A DNA stretch of 64,000 bases from Lotus japonicus (taxonomy: Eukaryota > Streptophyta > Magnoliopsida > Fabales > Fabaceae), in contig NC_080043.1 of assembly GCF_012489685.1 (NCBI RefSeq), positions 11,030,223 through 11,094,222 of the forward strand. The letters run 5' to 3'. The translations under genes were made by a program, and so were the position numbers. Numbering within the stretch: the first letter of the stretch is position 1; each line of letters begins with the position of its first letter. Below are positions 47,301 to 56,017 of the stretch, one piece after another. The notes under the pieces are model-generated. The model was not told the origin of the DNA. It did not search any database and was given only the letters and a program-made list of their open reading frames with translations.

Positions 47301-47409
47301 AGGACGTATTCAGAATGAGCAAAGCAAGCAAATTCAAGAGTCCTCAGGCAAAATGGAAGCAATCATGAAGTACCTCATGGACAACCTTCCCTCCTCTTCC
47401 AAGCCTTGA
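44335..47409 (+). CDS. Sirevirus 2 env-like protein (third ORF)
   Basis: 1024 residues from MGKSRKPKVNV, uninterrupted although gag and pol of the same element are ruined. Residues about 45-370 are the conserved domain (LQGWSGYFNRLVGPIYHKL, ICLPFLLFNYLKECVEKSRTT, YIPYGRLLSDIF), clearly homologous to the protein at 7907-10789. Then come basic and acidic clusters (Arg/Lys next to Glu/Asp runs, 470-560), a Pro/Thr-rich linker (about 600-690), and a C-terminal helical/coiled-coil part (about 960-1010). No signal peptide is seen. I chose the ATG at 44335 over the upstream in-frame ATG at 44263 because the latter lies in the CT-rich leader. Confidence 0.85.
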   Translation: MGKSRKPKVNVSASTTQTAKDQEKQRFEEAQKILNAPNVVTCAKKVEELKVCCEARVDFDNLAQHGFDIRNQVNLQGWSGYFNRLVGPIYHKLVVEFWKNAVCNDYYVVSHVLDKKIVISEESIAKLLGMEFQQGKRIKNVEANVTGMRTVVNKALYDNWSYEKTKYNIKDLKSEMKIWQKIFMHCIHPRTGGTDYLNATQKVIMYYISIGELICLPFLLFNYLKECVEKSRTTTGSENKRFVSYIPYGRLLSDIFVQNQLVKTLSDLGLHEDLTMTVGDALNGTKLKKMQIIEKIKVVPKEDTSDEVRRRNYPIDDFPIWSKKDNPACILEYVRILRRQGDPITLTKFVNTLPESPPKLTTRKSRRATSSKPSDPKGKGILIEEPAKKKAASKTVIIREPSSERPLKRTSAQQQQMSDSESSEDTWEDFSSEETEDEDMPLAKRRKIIREEEEDEQDDHEIIQNVIQDIREASDAEDSTDSDAIPLVRRRKLPLRRPLQQKEPATEQASEPSSEVQRERRSKRTSDPTRTARLTRTSPIRSPSKVITKSINSDSALVVIPEQPLSISTSLPTTNHTKPLHPEPHPETQPQTQAAPQAPTSTIQTATTVIPSIPIYTSSTSIPSEPIPPFNSFIQGIVQHEATLRTLVQQFSPKPASTPHTFLITQTGEIPAEKEKEDDDIQILEPPFNVKPLQQIASNFEDRIPDAAETSYVSLSNYSVVNSQDLSFTSPEKTVTSRQRPDTISEAEHMDESDHSGVEKDYEIDSIPSEHMEESNASSSNAARTPQPVLTLATSFLPQNLPQLIQEFSEEATRRLNWLYQVTDNQFDASLVDGLWSAFERWSEGKGLALQKQLSREKRLRVHDASERAYEQRQRVLHKVCEPLRRAMAERPCVVSECTSEDAVMLSAEEEEESTDGIFILEDADADEAQKQGPIQVDIATSSEAGIAPQVQAPEVPPSDPAPKVEVLAARIDRIQNDQQRLFQMVEEQGRIQNEQSKQIQESSGKMEAIMKYLMDNLPSSSKP

Positions 47410-47655
47410 ATTCCTCATCTCTATCATGCATACATTTAATTGTTCTGACTGCATTTATTTTATGTTGACAATGCTTAATTATTCTTATCTGATTATATGC
47501 ACCGTCCATTTAGTAACTCACATGCCTTTATGATTTGATAAGTTTTATGCATGATTTTCTGTTACTTTTTCTCCTTATAATCTCCGCAATCCTTCTTCTC
47601 CATCACAACGCAATTCACTTCCTTTTCATTCTGCTCCATTCTCCCTAGTTCAAGA
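47410..47655 (+). promoter_or_regulatory. Gap with possible TATA for the accessory ORF
   Basis: AT-rich leader. CTTATAATCTCC near 47576 could be a TATA element 75-80 bases ahead of the ATG at 47656. Weak evidence. Confidence 0.3.
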
Positions 47656-48072
47656 ATGACTTCTGTCGACTTAATCTCTGAACTCAAGACTTTGGTATTT
47701 GACCAAGTCTTTCCATGGAGTGTAAATCTTTCTTCCTCTCAGATCTCTCAAGCTCTTGAGAAGATTGAGCATCTTCTGACCTGTTGGCTCACTTCTCATC
47801 AGACTCACTGTCTTCAGAACCTTCAAGATGTTCTGAATGATCTCCTCCGTCTGACCAATCGCCAGGAGGACATTGAAGCTCAGCTCCAGGGCATTTGCAT
47901 GCTTCTGGAATATGAAGCAGATAACGATGAAGCGGATCCAGAGGCGGTCCAGGAGAATGTTGTCTTGAAGGAGGAGCTAGCTACTCAGTTAGCCTCAATT
48001 GATCAGGACATTCGTCCCCTCCACCTTCAACTTCTCTCCATGAAGAATTCTCGAGCGTTCCTATTTATCTAG
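47656..48072 (+). CDS. Sirevirus 2 accessory ORF, sense strand
   Basis: 138 codons, MTSVDLISELKTLVFDQVF to a stop at 48072, between the env-like ORF and the 3' LTR. Predicted helical and Leu-rich (LQNLQDVLNDLLRLTNRQED, KEELATQLASIDQDI). I know no family for it. Sirevirus 1 has an antisense ORF of about the same length in the same place that also starts MTS. It could be a captured host exon or a real element gene. Coding status is supported only by its uninterrupted length in a decayed element. Confidence 0.5.
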   Translation: MTSVDLISELKTLVFDQVFPWSVNLSSSQISQALEKIEHLLTCWLTSHQTHCLQNLQDVLNDLLRLTNRQEDIEAQLQGICMLLEYEADNDEADPEAVQENVVLKEELATQLASIDQDIRPLHLQLLSMKNSRAFLFI

Positions 48073-48697
48073 GATTAGTCTTCTTCATTCATCTCTTTCC
48101 TTTGTACTTCTTCTCCGTTCAGTAATAATAACATAATTTATTTGCATCATTTCCTGTTATTGTTATTGTTGTTTGTGTTTTTCACTCTTTTTGATTATGA
48201 CAAAAAGGGGGAGTACTTAAATTGGTTTTTGATAAATTTTTATTACATAAAACCAAGTAGAGGAGAATAAGTATCAATACTTATAGCACATAGATATTGT
48301 CAAGCGTCTCAGATAAGGAATACATTTTGAACTAATCTTGCCTCTAACGCTTTATTCCAATTATATCTGGACAACACTCTACGTTATTATGTGAGTTTCG
48401 CTAAGCTCTGAAACCATCACTTCTGATGAGTATACATCCATTCTAGCGTAAATTCTGATCACATAACCAGACTCCGAATCTAAATTCTTCACAAATTCAT
48501 CAAGTCATAGATTCAGGGGGAGTCAGGGGGAGACCCTTGCTCAGAATCAGGTTTTAACCCAGATTCAGAAAGAGCATAGCAAACTGTTACACAAGGATAA
48601 GTTTATTCTCTGATCTTTTCTCTCTTGTGTATTCAGTTTATTATGTAAAAATTGTTCATCAAAATACTTGTTTTGTCATCATCAAAAAGGGGGAGAT
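48073..48697 (+). other. Multiple polypurine-tract motifs and the 3' PPT of Sirevirus 2
   Basis: AAAAAGGGGGAGTAC at 48202, CAGGGGGAG twice in tandem at 48514 and 48524, and the PPT AAAAAGGGGGAGAT at 48684-48697. Confidence 0.85.
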
Positions 48698-49941
48698 TGT
48701 AAGATCAAGGTTTGATCAGTGGTTGCATCTCTATGTTTTGATGATTACAATTTAGGTGTGTGATGATGAACAATTGTGGTACCCTAACGTTTGTCTTTTT
48801 AAGTTGTGACAAACAGGTTCTGAATCTCACCCAAGTCTATTTGTTCAGAAGAAGAAGAACCAAGGGTTACTAAAAAGAGAGCTATTTAATCTATCATGTT
48901 CGTTCTGAACAGTGGCAAATACTTCAGAAGCTCTGAAGATGGAAGCTCTCAAGAAGATCTGAAGAACTCAAGTCAGAAGTTCTGAAGACCAGATGTTCCA
49001 GTGGAACGGTCCAGAAGCAGAAGACTCAAGTTCTGAAGACTTACAAGAAGTTGGTTCTGAAGACCCAGGCTATTCTAGCTCTGACGATCAGAAGTTCTGA
49101 GGAACTTGTTCAGAAGCAGAAGTTGCATGGTCAGAAGACTCCAAGCTTCAATCTGACGATGATCAGAAGCTTCATCAACGTTCATCTGAAGCTCCTTCAT
49201 CACAAGTCAACTGGTGAAAGGACAGGTCGCTATCACAGTACAACGTCGTACAAGTCTCAGTCTGTCCGCCACCTACCTTGTACAGCCTAGAAGTCTGATA
49301 TTACAGAATTGCCACTCCAACGGATAAAACCCTAGCAACGGCTACATCACAAGTATTGGAGTATATAAAGGCTGAAGAAAGCAGATAGAGACTAAGAAAC
49401 TTTGCTGAAAATATTCAACACATACGAACCATTCTCTCAGCTTTATTTCTTCACTGTTCTTAAACTTCTGAGTTTACTATTTGCTTGTAAGAAGCACTCA
49501 TTGTAAACCCGAAATCTTATACATCACATTGTAAAGTTCATCAAGAGACCAAGGTTGGTCAGATCTTGAGAGAACTGAATCAAGGCTGATTCAGTATTTA
49601 GCTAGTCTTAAGAGGATCGGTAGATCAGCTTCTTAAGAGGATACTAGTGAGAAAATCAGTGTATTGTTAGTCACTTAGCAGGTTGCAAAGTGCAGTTGTA
49701 ACACTCATTGATTTTAGTGGATTGCCTTCATCAGAAGAAGGAAGAAATCACCTTCACAGGTGGACTGGATTAGCTTGAGCTTTTATCTCAAGTGAACCAG
49801 GATAAAATACTCGTGTGCTTTACTTCCTATTATTCAGCACTTAGTTTTATCCTTGAGTTTTGAAAAAGTTTAAAAATATACCCGAGATTCAAAAACTCTA
49901 TTCAAACCCCCCCCCCCTTTCTAGTGTTTTTCGCACCTTCA
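48698..49941 (+). repeat. Sirevirus 2, 3' LTR
   Basis: 1244 bp, TGTAAGATCAAGG to TTTTTCGCACCTTCA, TATA box at 49372. A C-run at 49907-49917 is longer than in the 5' LTR. Confidence 0.92.
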
Positions 49942-50363
49942 AATCCAAGAAGGATATATAGCCTACAAAAGTCATCAACCTTGTCATCACTTTTATGCCT
50001 CCTTAGTTGCTTAACTATTGTCTTAACTGTTATTTCTTCCCCCTTAAATAAACCTTTGGTATGGCATTCAGCATCTTCATCTCCATTGTAATTCACATTT
50101 AGTCCAACTAGACGCAATCCTAGTGAGAAACATACATCTAGTGGAGTAAAAGACACTACATTATCTTGTATTTTAAAACCGAAACGGTTCTCCTCCCACC
50201 GACTCGCTAAGTTAGACAACAATATGCAATTGGTACGTAATTTTTCGGGCATTTCCATTAACGAGTGAAACGGGGTTCTCTGAATTCGAGACCTTTGGGC
50301 ATCTGTTAGATGCTTATTCACCTTAACAAGCCACTTTGTCTTACAAGTGTGCCTAAAACGTAC
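49942..50363 (-). CDS. Right MULE gene, main domain exon (5' part)
   Basis: Starts after TTTTCCAG (50364) with VRFRHTCKTKWLVKVNKHL, then RTNCILLSNLASRWEENRFGF, VSFTPLDVCFSLGLRLVGLNV and DDFCRLYILLG, where Sirevirus 2 enters. It continues at 34120 without a frame change. Homologous to the left MULE gene exon 2, with the same exon start. The family resemblance is to the DUF1985/plant-mobile-domain type seen in Ulp1-like MULE genes. The molecular role is unknown. It has no stop codons. Confidence 0.65.
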
Positions 50364-51814
50364 CTGGAAAAAAAAATGAAAATGCATGTTCAATTTTGGT
50401 GTTCATGTTTTGTGAAATATAAGTGTATTTTCAAGCAAAATAAGAAAGTACCACGAGACTTATTTTAAAAACTAACAAACTCCACGGAAACACAAAGGAA
50501 TGTTGAATGAGGACAAAACAGAAATTAATTGAAGCAGGATGGTAGAGAAAACCCAATCAAAAGCAAAACACACCATATTTTGCATAAATGGGTGAGTGGA
50601 TGCAGCTGGGCTTGGTGTGGGAGGAGGAACAGCAGCAAATTGAGACATGTATGACCGAACCTTCTACAAGTTTAAATGGCAAAGAAAAGCAAGTATCGCC
50701 ATCTTCCTTTGACTATGAGGATCCCTGTTGCAGAAAAACCAGAGATTTCAACAGCTTGACAATATATTCAAAAGCAGAATACATTCATACTCTTTCTACA
50801 AATGACAAAATTAAAAACCAAAGAATCAACTTTACAATTCCCTTCACCATAAGGAATCTCAGAAAGCACATGTGCCAAACATGGTTTCTGAAGAAAATAC
50901 TAGGAGCATTGTACAAGCAGAATCAAAATCAGTGTCTCTTAATGGACACAGAACATGTTAGAACTGGTAATGCAATTTCACACAAAATCACTATACAATA
51001 GACTCAAAGCTCTCAACCAGTAACAATGGAGATTCTAGTTTGAGAGAAACTGAAAACAGAGAATGAACAAGAAACTTCTGGAAGGAAGGAAACCCCTAAC
51101 TGATTCCACAATCAGTTCTAACCAATTTCTATCTACCAGAAGAATGCTAACTGAGGAGTTAAGTTAATCCTCCAATTTATAGTATATCCTAACCCTAACC
51201 ATTAACTGCAGTTAGTTAATCCTCTTTTATTTAACACTAACTGTCAACTACAGTTAGTTAACCTCACTAGTGCCAGCTTGGTGCCTCACACATACATGCT
51301 TGATAGGAGGTTTATCTGGCCTAGATACAGTAGCAGCTCTATCAGAACATGTGATAGATGCGCATGGATATCATGTACACAAACTTATTGATCCAGAAAG
51401 TAATGAGGAATGATCAAATCCATGGGTACAAAAAAAAAATAGCACCCAAATGTGCAGGGGAGGTTCTCTAAACCCATATCAATACAACTAAATCAATCCA
51501 GCTAATTCACCCAAAGAAAAATACCCACAAGAAATAAAAAGAAAATTTTACATCACCCAAATGAAACTAATTCAATACAACAGAAAAATTATTCAGGGGA
51601 GGTTCTCTAAACCCATATCATAATTATTCAGGGGAGGTTCTCTAAAGTTCTCTAAACCCATATCAAAATTATTCAGGGGAGGTTCTCTAAACCCATATCA
51701 ATCCACCAAAATCAAATTTCTCAACAAATACATGCATTTGGGGGAAAATAATAAGGACCCAGACGTTGATTTTGATTGGAAATAGATACAATAACAAGCA
51801 CCATCATACCTTGT
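50364..51814 (-). other. Leader intron region of the right MULE gene
   Basis: AT-rich, no convincing exon. An open frame of 137 codons on the plus strand (50588-51001) has no recognisable domain and runs against the gene; I do not support it. The intron should run from GTATGA (51810 region) to TTTTCCAG at 50364 if no small exon lies between. Confidence 0.4.
51457..51705 (+). repeat. Short repeat CAGGGGAGGTTCTCTAAACC, four copies
   Basis: Copies at about 51457, 51594, 51629 and 51675. The last three are spaced 35-46 bases apart with ATAATTATT-type linkers. Purpose unknown; likely replication slippage within the MULE. Confidence 0.75.
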
Positions 51815-52075
51815 TTCTCAAGGGGGAGAAAGGGTGGTTCTGAACTAGGGAAAGAGAGAGTGAGGGCGAGCCGCGGATGGGACGAGGGAGGACCGAACCC
51901 AGCGACAACGTGGAAGACCGATCCGAGCGGAGGGGACTTGTTTTATTGGGGGCGACGGTGGCTGAGCAAAATGGTGGGGGAGACGGTGGGTGAGCAGGAA
52001 AACCCTAGAGGTGAAGATGAGAGAGAGGCTGCTGTCTAATGAGAGAGAGGCTGCAAGCAAAATTTCGTTTGCCCC
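51815..52075 (-). other. 5' untranslated exon of the right MULE gene
   Basis: Minus-strand CT-rich leader beginning about 150 bases inside the right terminus and ending at ACAAG/GTATGATGG (near 51815). It mirrors the leader exon at 26430-26811 on the other end, so each terminus seems to carry its own inward promoter. Confidence 0.45.
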
Positions 52076-52224
52076 CTTTCAATTTTCCAATCTCTCTCAT
52101 CCAACTTGATTTTACCTCTCTCATCCAACCTGTAAGCTGACATGGAAAATGCTCAACAGATGCTTACGTGGACAAGGTGGAAATGGAGAGGTTTACTGTA
52201 GAAGGTGTGTATATATCGGGACTG

Positions 52225-52480
52225 TGCTGATACCATAATCAAAGCTACATCTCTGGTACGTATCTTATCCTATATATATATATATTAATTAGTCTATTTT
52301 TAATTTCTATGAAATTGACAGATAATTTACTTTACTTTTATTTTTACTAATATTGTAAATTCGTACTAACTTAATATAATTTAATTAAAAATATGCTTAC
52401 TCTATGTTGCAGTCATTAATTTTGGCTGCTGCAGACACTACAACAGCAACATTAACTTGGAGTCTCTCTTTACTTCTCAA
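52225..52480 (+). pseudogene. CYP82-like P450 copy 2, end of exon 1 and start of exon 2
   Basis: 52235-52255 gives IIKATSL then a GTACGT donor. A 157-bp intron ends TTGCAG (52412). Exon 2 starts SLILAAADTTTATLTWSLSLLL, with the oxygen-binding AADTTT motif, and is cut at 52480 by a Helitron terminus. The rest of exon 2 was not found further right in the window. Confidence 0.9.
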
Positions 52481-53695
52481 CTAAATATTATACCCGTGCG
52501 TTGCACGGGTTTATTTACAATATTTTTTAAGATTTATATATAAATTATTATAATTAACGTAAATAAAATTTAAAATATTTTTTAATTATAAATATATAAA
52601 AAATTGTGTTAAGACATATCAATAAATATAATTAGAGTTCTTTTTATGTAAATAATTAAATTACTCAAAATTAATTCTTGATATTAAATTATTATCATAG
52701 AAATAATTTTAAAAATTTTAAAATTTATTTATTTAATAATATGAAACATTATTAATTTAATTTTAAATAAAGTAAAAAAATAGGTTAGGTAAGAAGTGTT
52801 TAATATCATTTTTTATACTTTTAAATGGGAAAGTCATTTATTGTGACCTGTCAAGACCAAGAAAAATAAATTAATTTTAAATTTTTAAATTATAATAAGT
52901 TATAACTTAAATAGCATAAAATATTATCGAATGAATTTAAATTTATTCAACTTATTTGGTTTCCAAATGTTTCCTCATAGTTAATAACCATGAGACTAAT
53001 TCCTCGAGACTCTACGATCATGTTAAGTGAATAAGTCTCTAACAATAAAAATTTATACAACTTTGCCCATTATTATTTTTTGTTAATGTGATTCCTCGAG
53101 TAATTTGTACTAATATATCATAGATAGAAAATATATTTGAATATTTTTTCGATGATGCACATATATGTTATACTTCATATTAAATACCTTTTAGCGGCAT
53201 TTTTAATTTTGAAACTATTTTATCTAAATTATTTATTAAAAATATTATTTTACTAAACAATTTTAATTTTTTATATTTTGCAAATGAAAAATATTAGAAA
53301 ACTTTAGTGTTTTTAAAAAGGTCCATTTTAAGTTGATGAAAATGTTATTTAATGTAAATAGTTGAATAGTTTTCGAATATACAATTTTTTTTGTTTTCAA
53401 TTATTTTGTAATATATTTTTTACTAAGAAAAATTATTATTTCTTAATGCGTTATAATATAAAAGTAAGAGAGTTTTATGGTTTAATACATTTAATGTAAT
53501 ACTCAAATTTCCTTTACATATAAATAAAAAAAATTAATTTTAAAACTATTTTATCTAAATTTTTTGTTAATAAATAATATTTTATTAGTGACTTTAACTT
53601 TTAATATCTTTGAAATTAAATACTCAAGTAAATTTTTATTTTATGGAGAGGGGATTAAAACACACAAGTGTGTCTCTCTTATATAAAGTCTTAAG
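52481..53695 (-). mobile_element. Helitron-like element, minus strand
   Basis: The 3' end, read on the minus strand, is CCCGTGCAACGCACGGG (hairpin) then TATAATATTTAG (degraded CTAG) against a host A at 52480. The 5' end is blurred near 53690 (TTTATATAAGAGAGACACAC). AT-rich interior with the recurrent phrase TTTAATGTAAATAGTTGAATAG. No RepHel protein, so non-autonomous. It truncates CYP82 copy 2. Confidence 0.6.
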
Positions 53696-55060
53696 AGAAG
53701 GTAGTTTGAAAAATTGAAGGATATAGTAGTCATTCAGTTAACTACGAGTCATGAATGTTTTTTTATCATGTATATTTTTCTAACTGTGTAGATTTTTTTA
53801 TAGGAGATCAATCATGACCGTTCGTTAGTTTTCATCTTTGTTGTTCTTTGTAACCTTTTAAGTGTTCTACAAAAAAACTTTTCGGATTTAAATAGAAATT
53901 AAGAAATTTGTAACCTTCAAAAATGAATTTAAACCTCACTTCAAAGTGTCTAATCATAAAAAAAAGGAATTAAATTCATGAGACAAAAAACTTTTCACAT
54001 CCATAACTCTATATAACATGTGCAATATATATTTACATATATTTCAAAAAAAAAAACAGTGTTCCATATTATGCATTAATATCATTTAATAATCATAGAC
54101 CAAATAAAAGAATCATATTTTTATGAGTTTAAAATAAAAAATAAAAACGATCCAATAAAAAGTAAACAATGTCATTTTAAAATAAAATAAAAACAATTTT
54201 TATAATGGTGTTTTATTTTGCAAGATAGAAACTTACTATGTAACGTAGAAATGAGTGCATTTAAAACAAAGATTATATAAAAACAACACTATTTATAATG
54301 CAATAGTTTTCTTACACTATCATTTATAATATTTTAGATTTAAAACTTATTTAGGAGAAAATAAAAATTTTCGTATTTGCAAAATTAACCACTTTATTGC
54401 AGAGCAACAACATGTCATTAGACGACTTCCCCTGAATGACTCAAATTGAGAGCTTTTATTTGGAGAGAACAGAGAGAACTTTTATTTGGAGAACATTAAC
54501 AACAGTTATAAGATCAAAGGACGAATAACCCATTACTCACAAGCATTATTTTAAAGTTGTAGACTGAATACTCGGAAATATTATAATATTTACTAATAAA
54601 CACAATTTCAACAAACCTTTTGGGAGGAGAAGTTGTTGTTGTGGAATGACAAGAACAACTGAAAGTTTCAACCTACATGAAAATATTGTATCACAAATTT
54701 CAAGAAAATATTAATTCAAAACAAAAATATGGACGCATATTGTATCAAAATTGACCTTCACCACATCTGGAGTATGTCGAGCACATGTCGGGGAGGAAGC
54801 TCCCTAGAAGTTTTGGCGCATATGAGGTATTTGTTGTCACCAAATATGGACACAATGCAACAGCATGTCACAACAAAAAACTCAATGCGACGATACATAT
54901 TATTTGGATCCTCCCGAATAGTGTAGAAAAAAGACATGAGAATACCTGCACTACCAAAATCAGCCAAAGTAAAAAAATAACATATATAATCCTGCATATA
55001 GGTAATACAATCCAATATATATATGGGAGATTATATATATATAGGTAATACAATACAATC

Positions 55061-55106
<46 letters not shown>

Positions 55107-55468
55107 CCAAAGCAACACACAAACGACAAACAACAAGGGTTGTTTTTTTTATAAGCCAAATTTGTATAGTAAAGAAGTACAAGGGGTACTTCAACCCAAT
55201 ATATGACAAGGATTGTAAAACAAGACAAGTTAAAAGTATGTGTTATGTCGTCTTAGGGAAGACAAGACACCACAGACACATTAAATCTATTATCATGCTA
55301 CAACCAAACAAAAAAAACACATCTATAAAAAAAAATTCTAATATAAAAATAATATATTAATACGAAAATATATTTTAGAAAATAACGTAAAAATCATAAA
55401 AACCCACAAAATAAATTAAAATGAATATCCTCAATATCCCCCGTGCATCGCACGGGTAAAAGTACTAG
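53696..55468 (+). mobile_element. Helitron-like 3' end, plus strand, with AT-rich body
   Basis: Ends CCCGTGCATCGCACGGG, then TAAAAGTACTAG at 55468 with a host T next, the standard Helitron 3' layout. The 5' boundary is not determined. The body is very AT-rich, contains a TA microsatellite (about 55063-55103) and a LINE tail (55137-55260), and has no gene. Confidence 0.55.
55137..55260 (-). mobile_element. LINE 3' tail, minus strand
   Basis: The plus-strand T-run at 55142-55150 is the A-tail, followed by ATAAGCCAAA and the hairpin AAGTACAAGGGGTACTT (55175-55191). 5'-truncated. Confidence 0.6.
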
Positions 55469-55685
55469 TAGATTCATATGTAAACAAAGATCACGTTGCA
55501 GTAAGAATTGAAAGAGTGAAGGAAGGTCAAGAAATGAAAAGAGGAAAATGAGACGTGGAGTACATTAAGAATAACATTGAGAAATATTAACTTACATTAA
55601 ATATGTACTCATATATATTAATTTACTAAGGAAATAAGTCAATAAATTAGTAAATACATATTTTTTTCAAAAGTAAAAGTAATTT

Positions 55686-55860
55686 ATGAATTATTATTAA
55701 AGTAAGGTTGCGAGTTTTCCTCGTCTAACAAAAAAAAAAGTTAGGTTGAGATACAAGTCTTCTCAACAAAATGACAACAAAGTTAATCAAAAGAGGCAAG
55801 CTCAAAAGAGCATATGCACAAGTCGATCAAAGGCAAGCCACCTAACAAAAACCCAGTAAA
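55686..55860 (+). repeat. Direct repeat, left copy
   Basis: AAGGTTG.GAGTTTTCCTC ... ACAAGTCTTCTCAAC ... GTCGATCAAAGGCAAGCCAC. The right copy is at 60276-60430, about 90% alike by eye. Together they flank the foldback element. Confidence 0.8.
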
Positions 55861-56017
55861 AACCTACCGAATGCAACAACGAAAGCAAAATCAATACTGT
55901 CAAGTAACTACTTATCTCAAAAGTTTAAGTTGTTGGGTAAGGTCTAAATGAATGGGTTGTCTAAATGACCCAAGAAAAGTTTGGGTTAAATGACCTATCT
56001 TCCAATCACATTGAAGA

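Larger units (their letters stand above)
34121..49941 (+). mobile_element. Sirevirus 2 (Ty1/copia, SIRE/Maximus-like), with a nested gypsy element
   Basis: LTR to LTR in plus orientation, 15.8 kb including the 6.26-kb gypsy insert in its 5' LTR. It contains a gag with lesions, a pol reduced to a protease scrap and RNase H tail, an intact env-like ORF, a sense accessory ORF, repeated polypurine motifs and a 3' LTR. The LTRs differ clearly more than those of Sirevirus 1, so it is older. No 5-bp target duplication is visible (AGAAC on the left, AATCC on the right). Confidence 0.9.
26283..52224. mobile_element. MULE-like DNA transposon carrying two convergent genes (25.9 kb with nested inserts)
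   Basis: Inserted in CYP82 copy 2 with a 10-bp duplication TGCTGATACC (26273-26282 and 52225-52234). Removing it restores the P450 frame (HDADT then IIKATSL). The ends are imperfect inverted repeats: TATACACACCTT and CTCTCCATTTCCACCT occur at matching distance from both termini over about 50 bp. Without the nested Sirevirus and the copia LTR remnant it is about 9 kb. Each end has a UTR-like exon pointing inward and a gene of one common family. No transposase (DDE/MURA, SWIM) was found, so it is probably non-autonomous. The layout recalls MuDR or the Ulp1-carrying Kaonashi MULEs. The class is inference from the duplication length and inverted repeats. Confidence 0.7.

Noticed and set aside
54868..55228. 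Open frames over the TA microsatellite (Ile/Tyr repeats)
   Set aside because: A product of the dinucleotide repeat with no coding signal.
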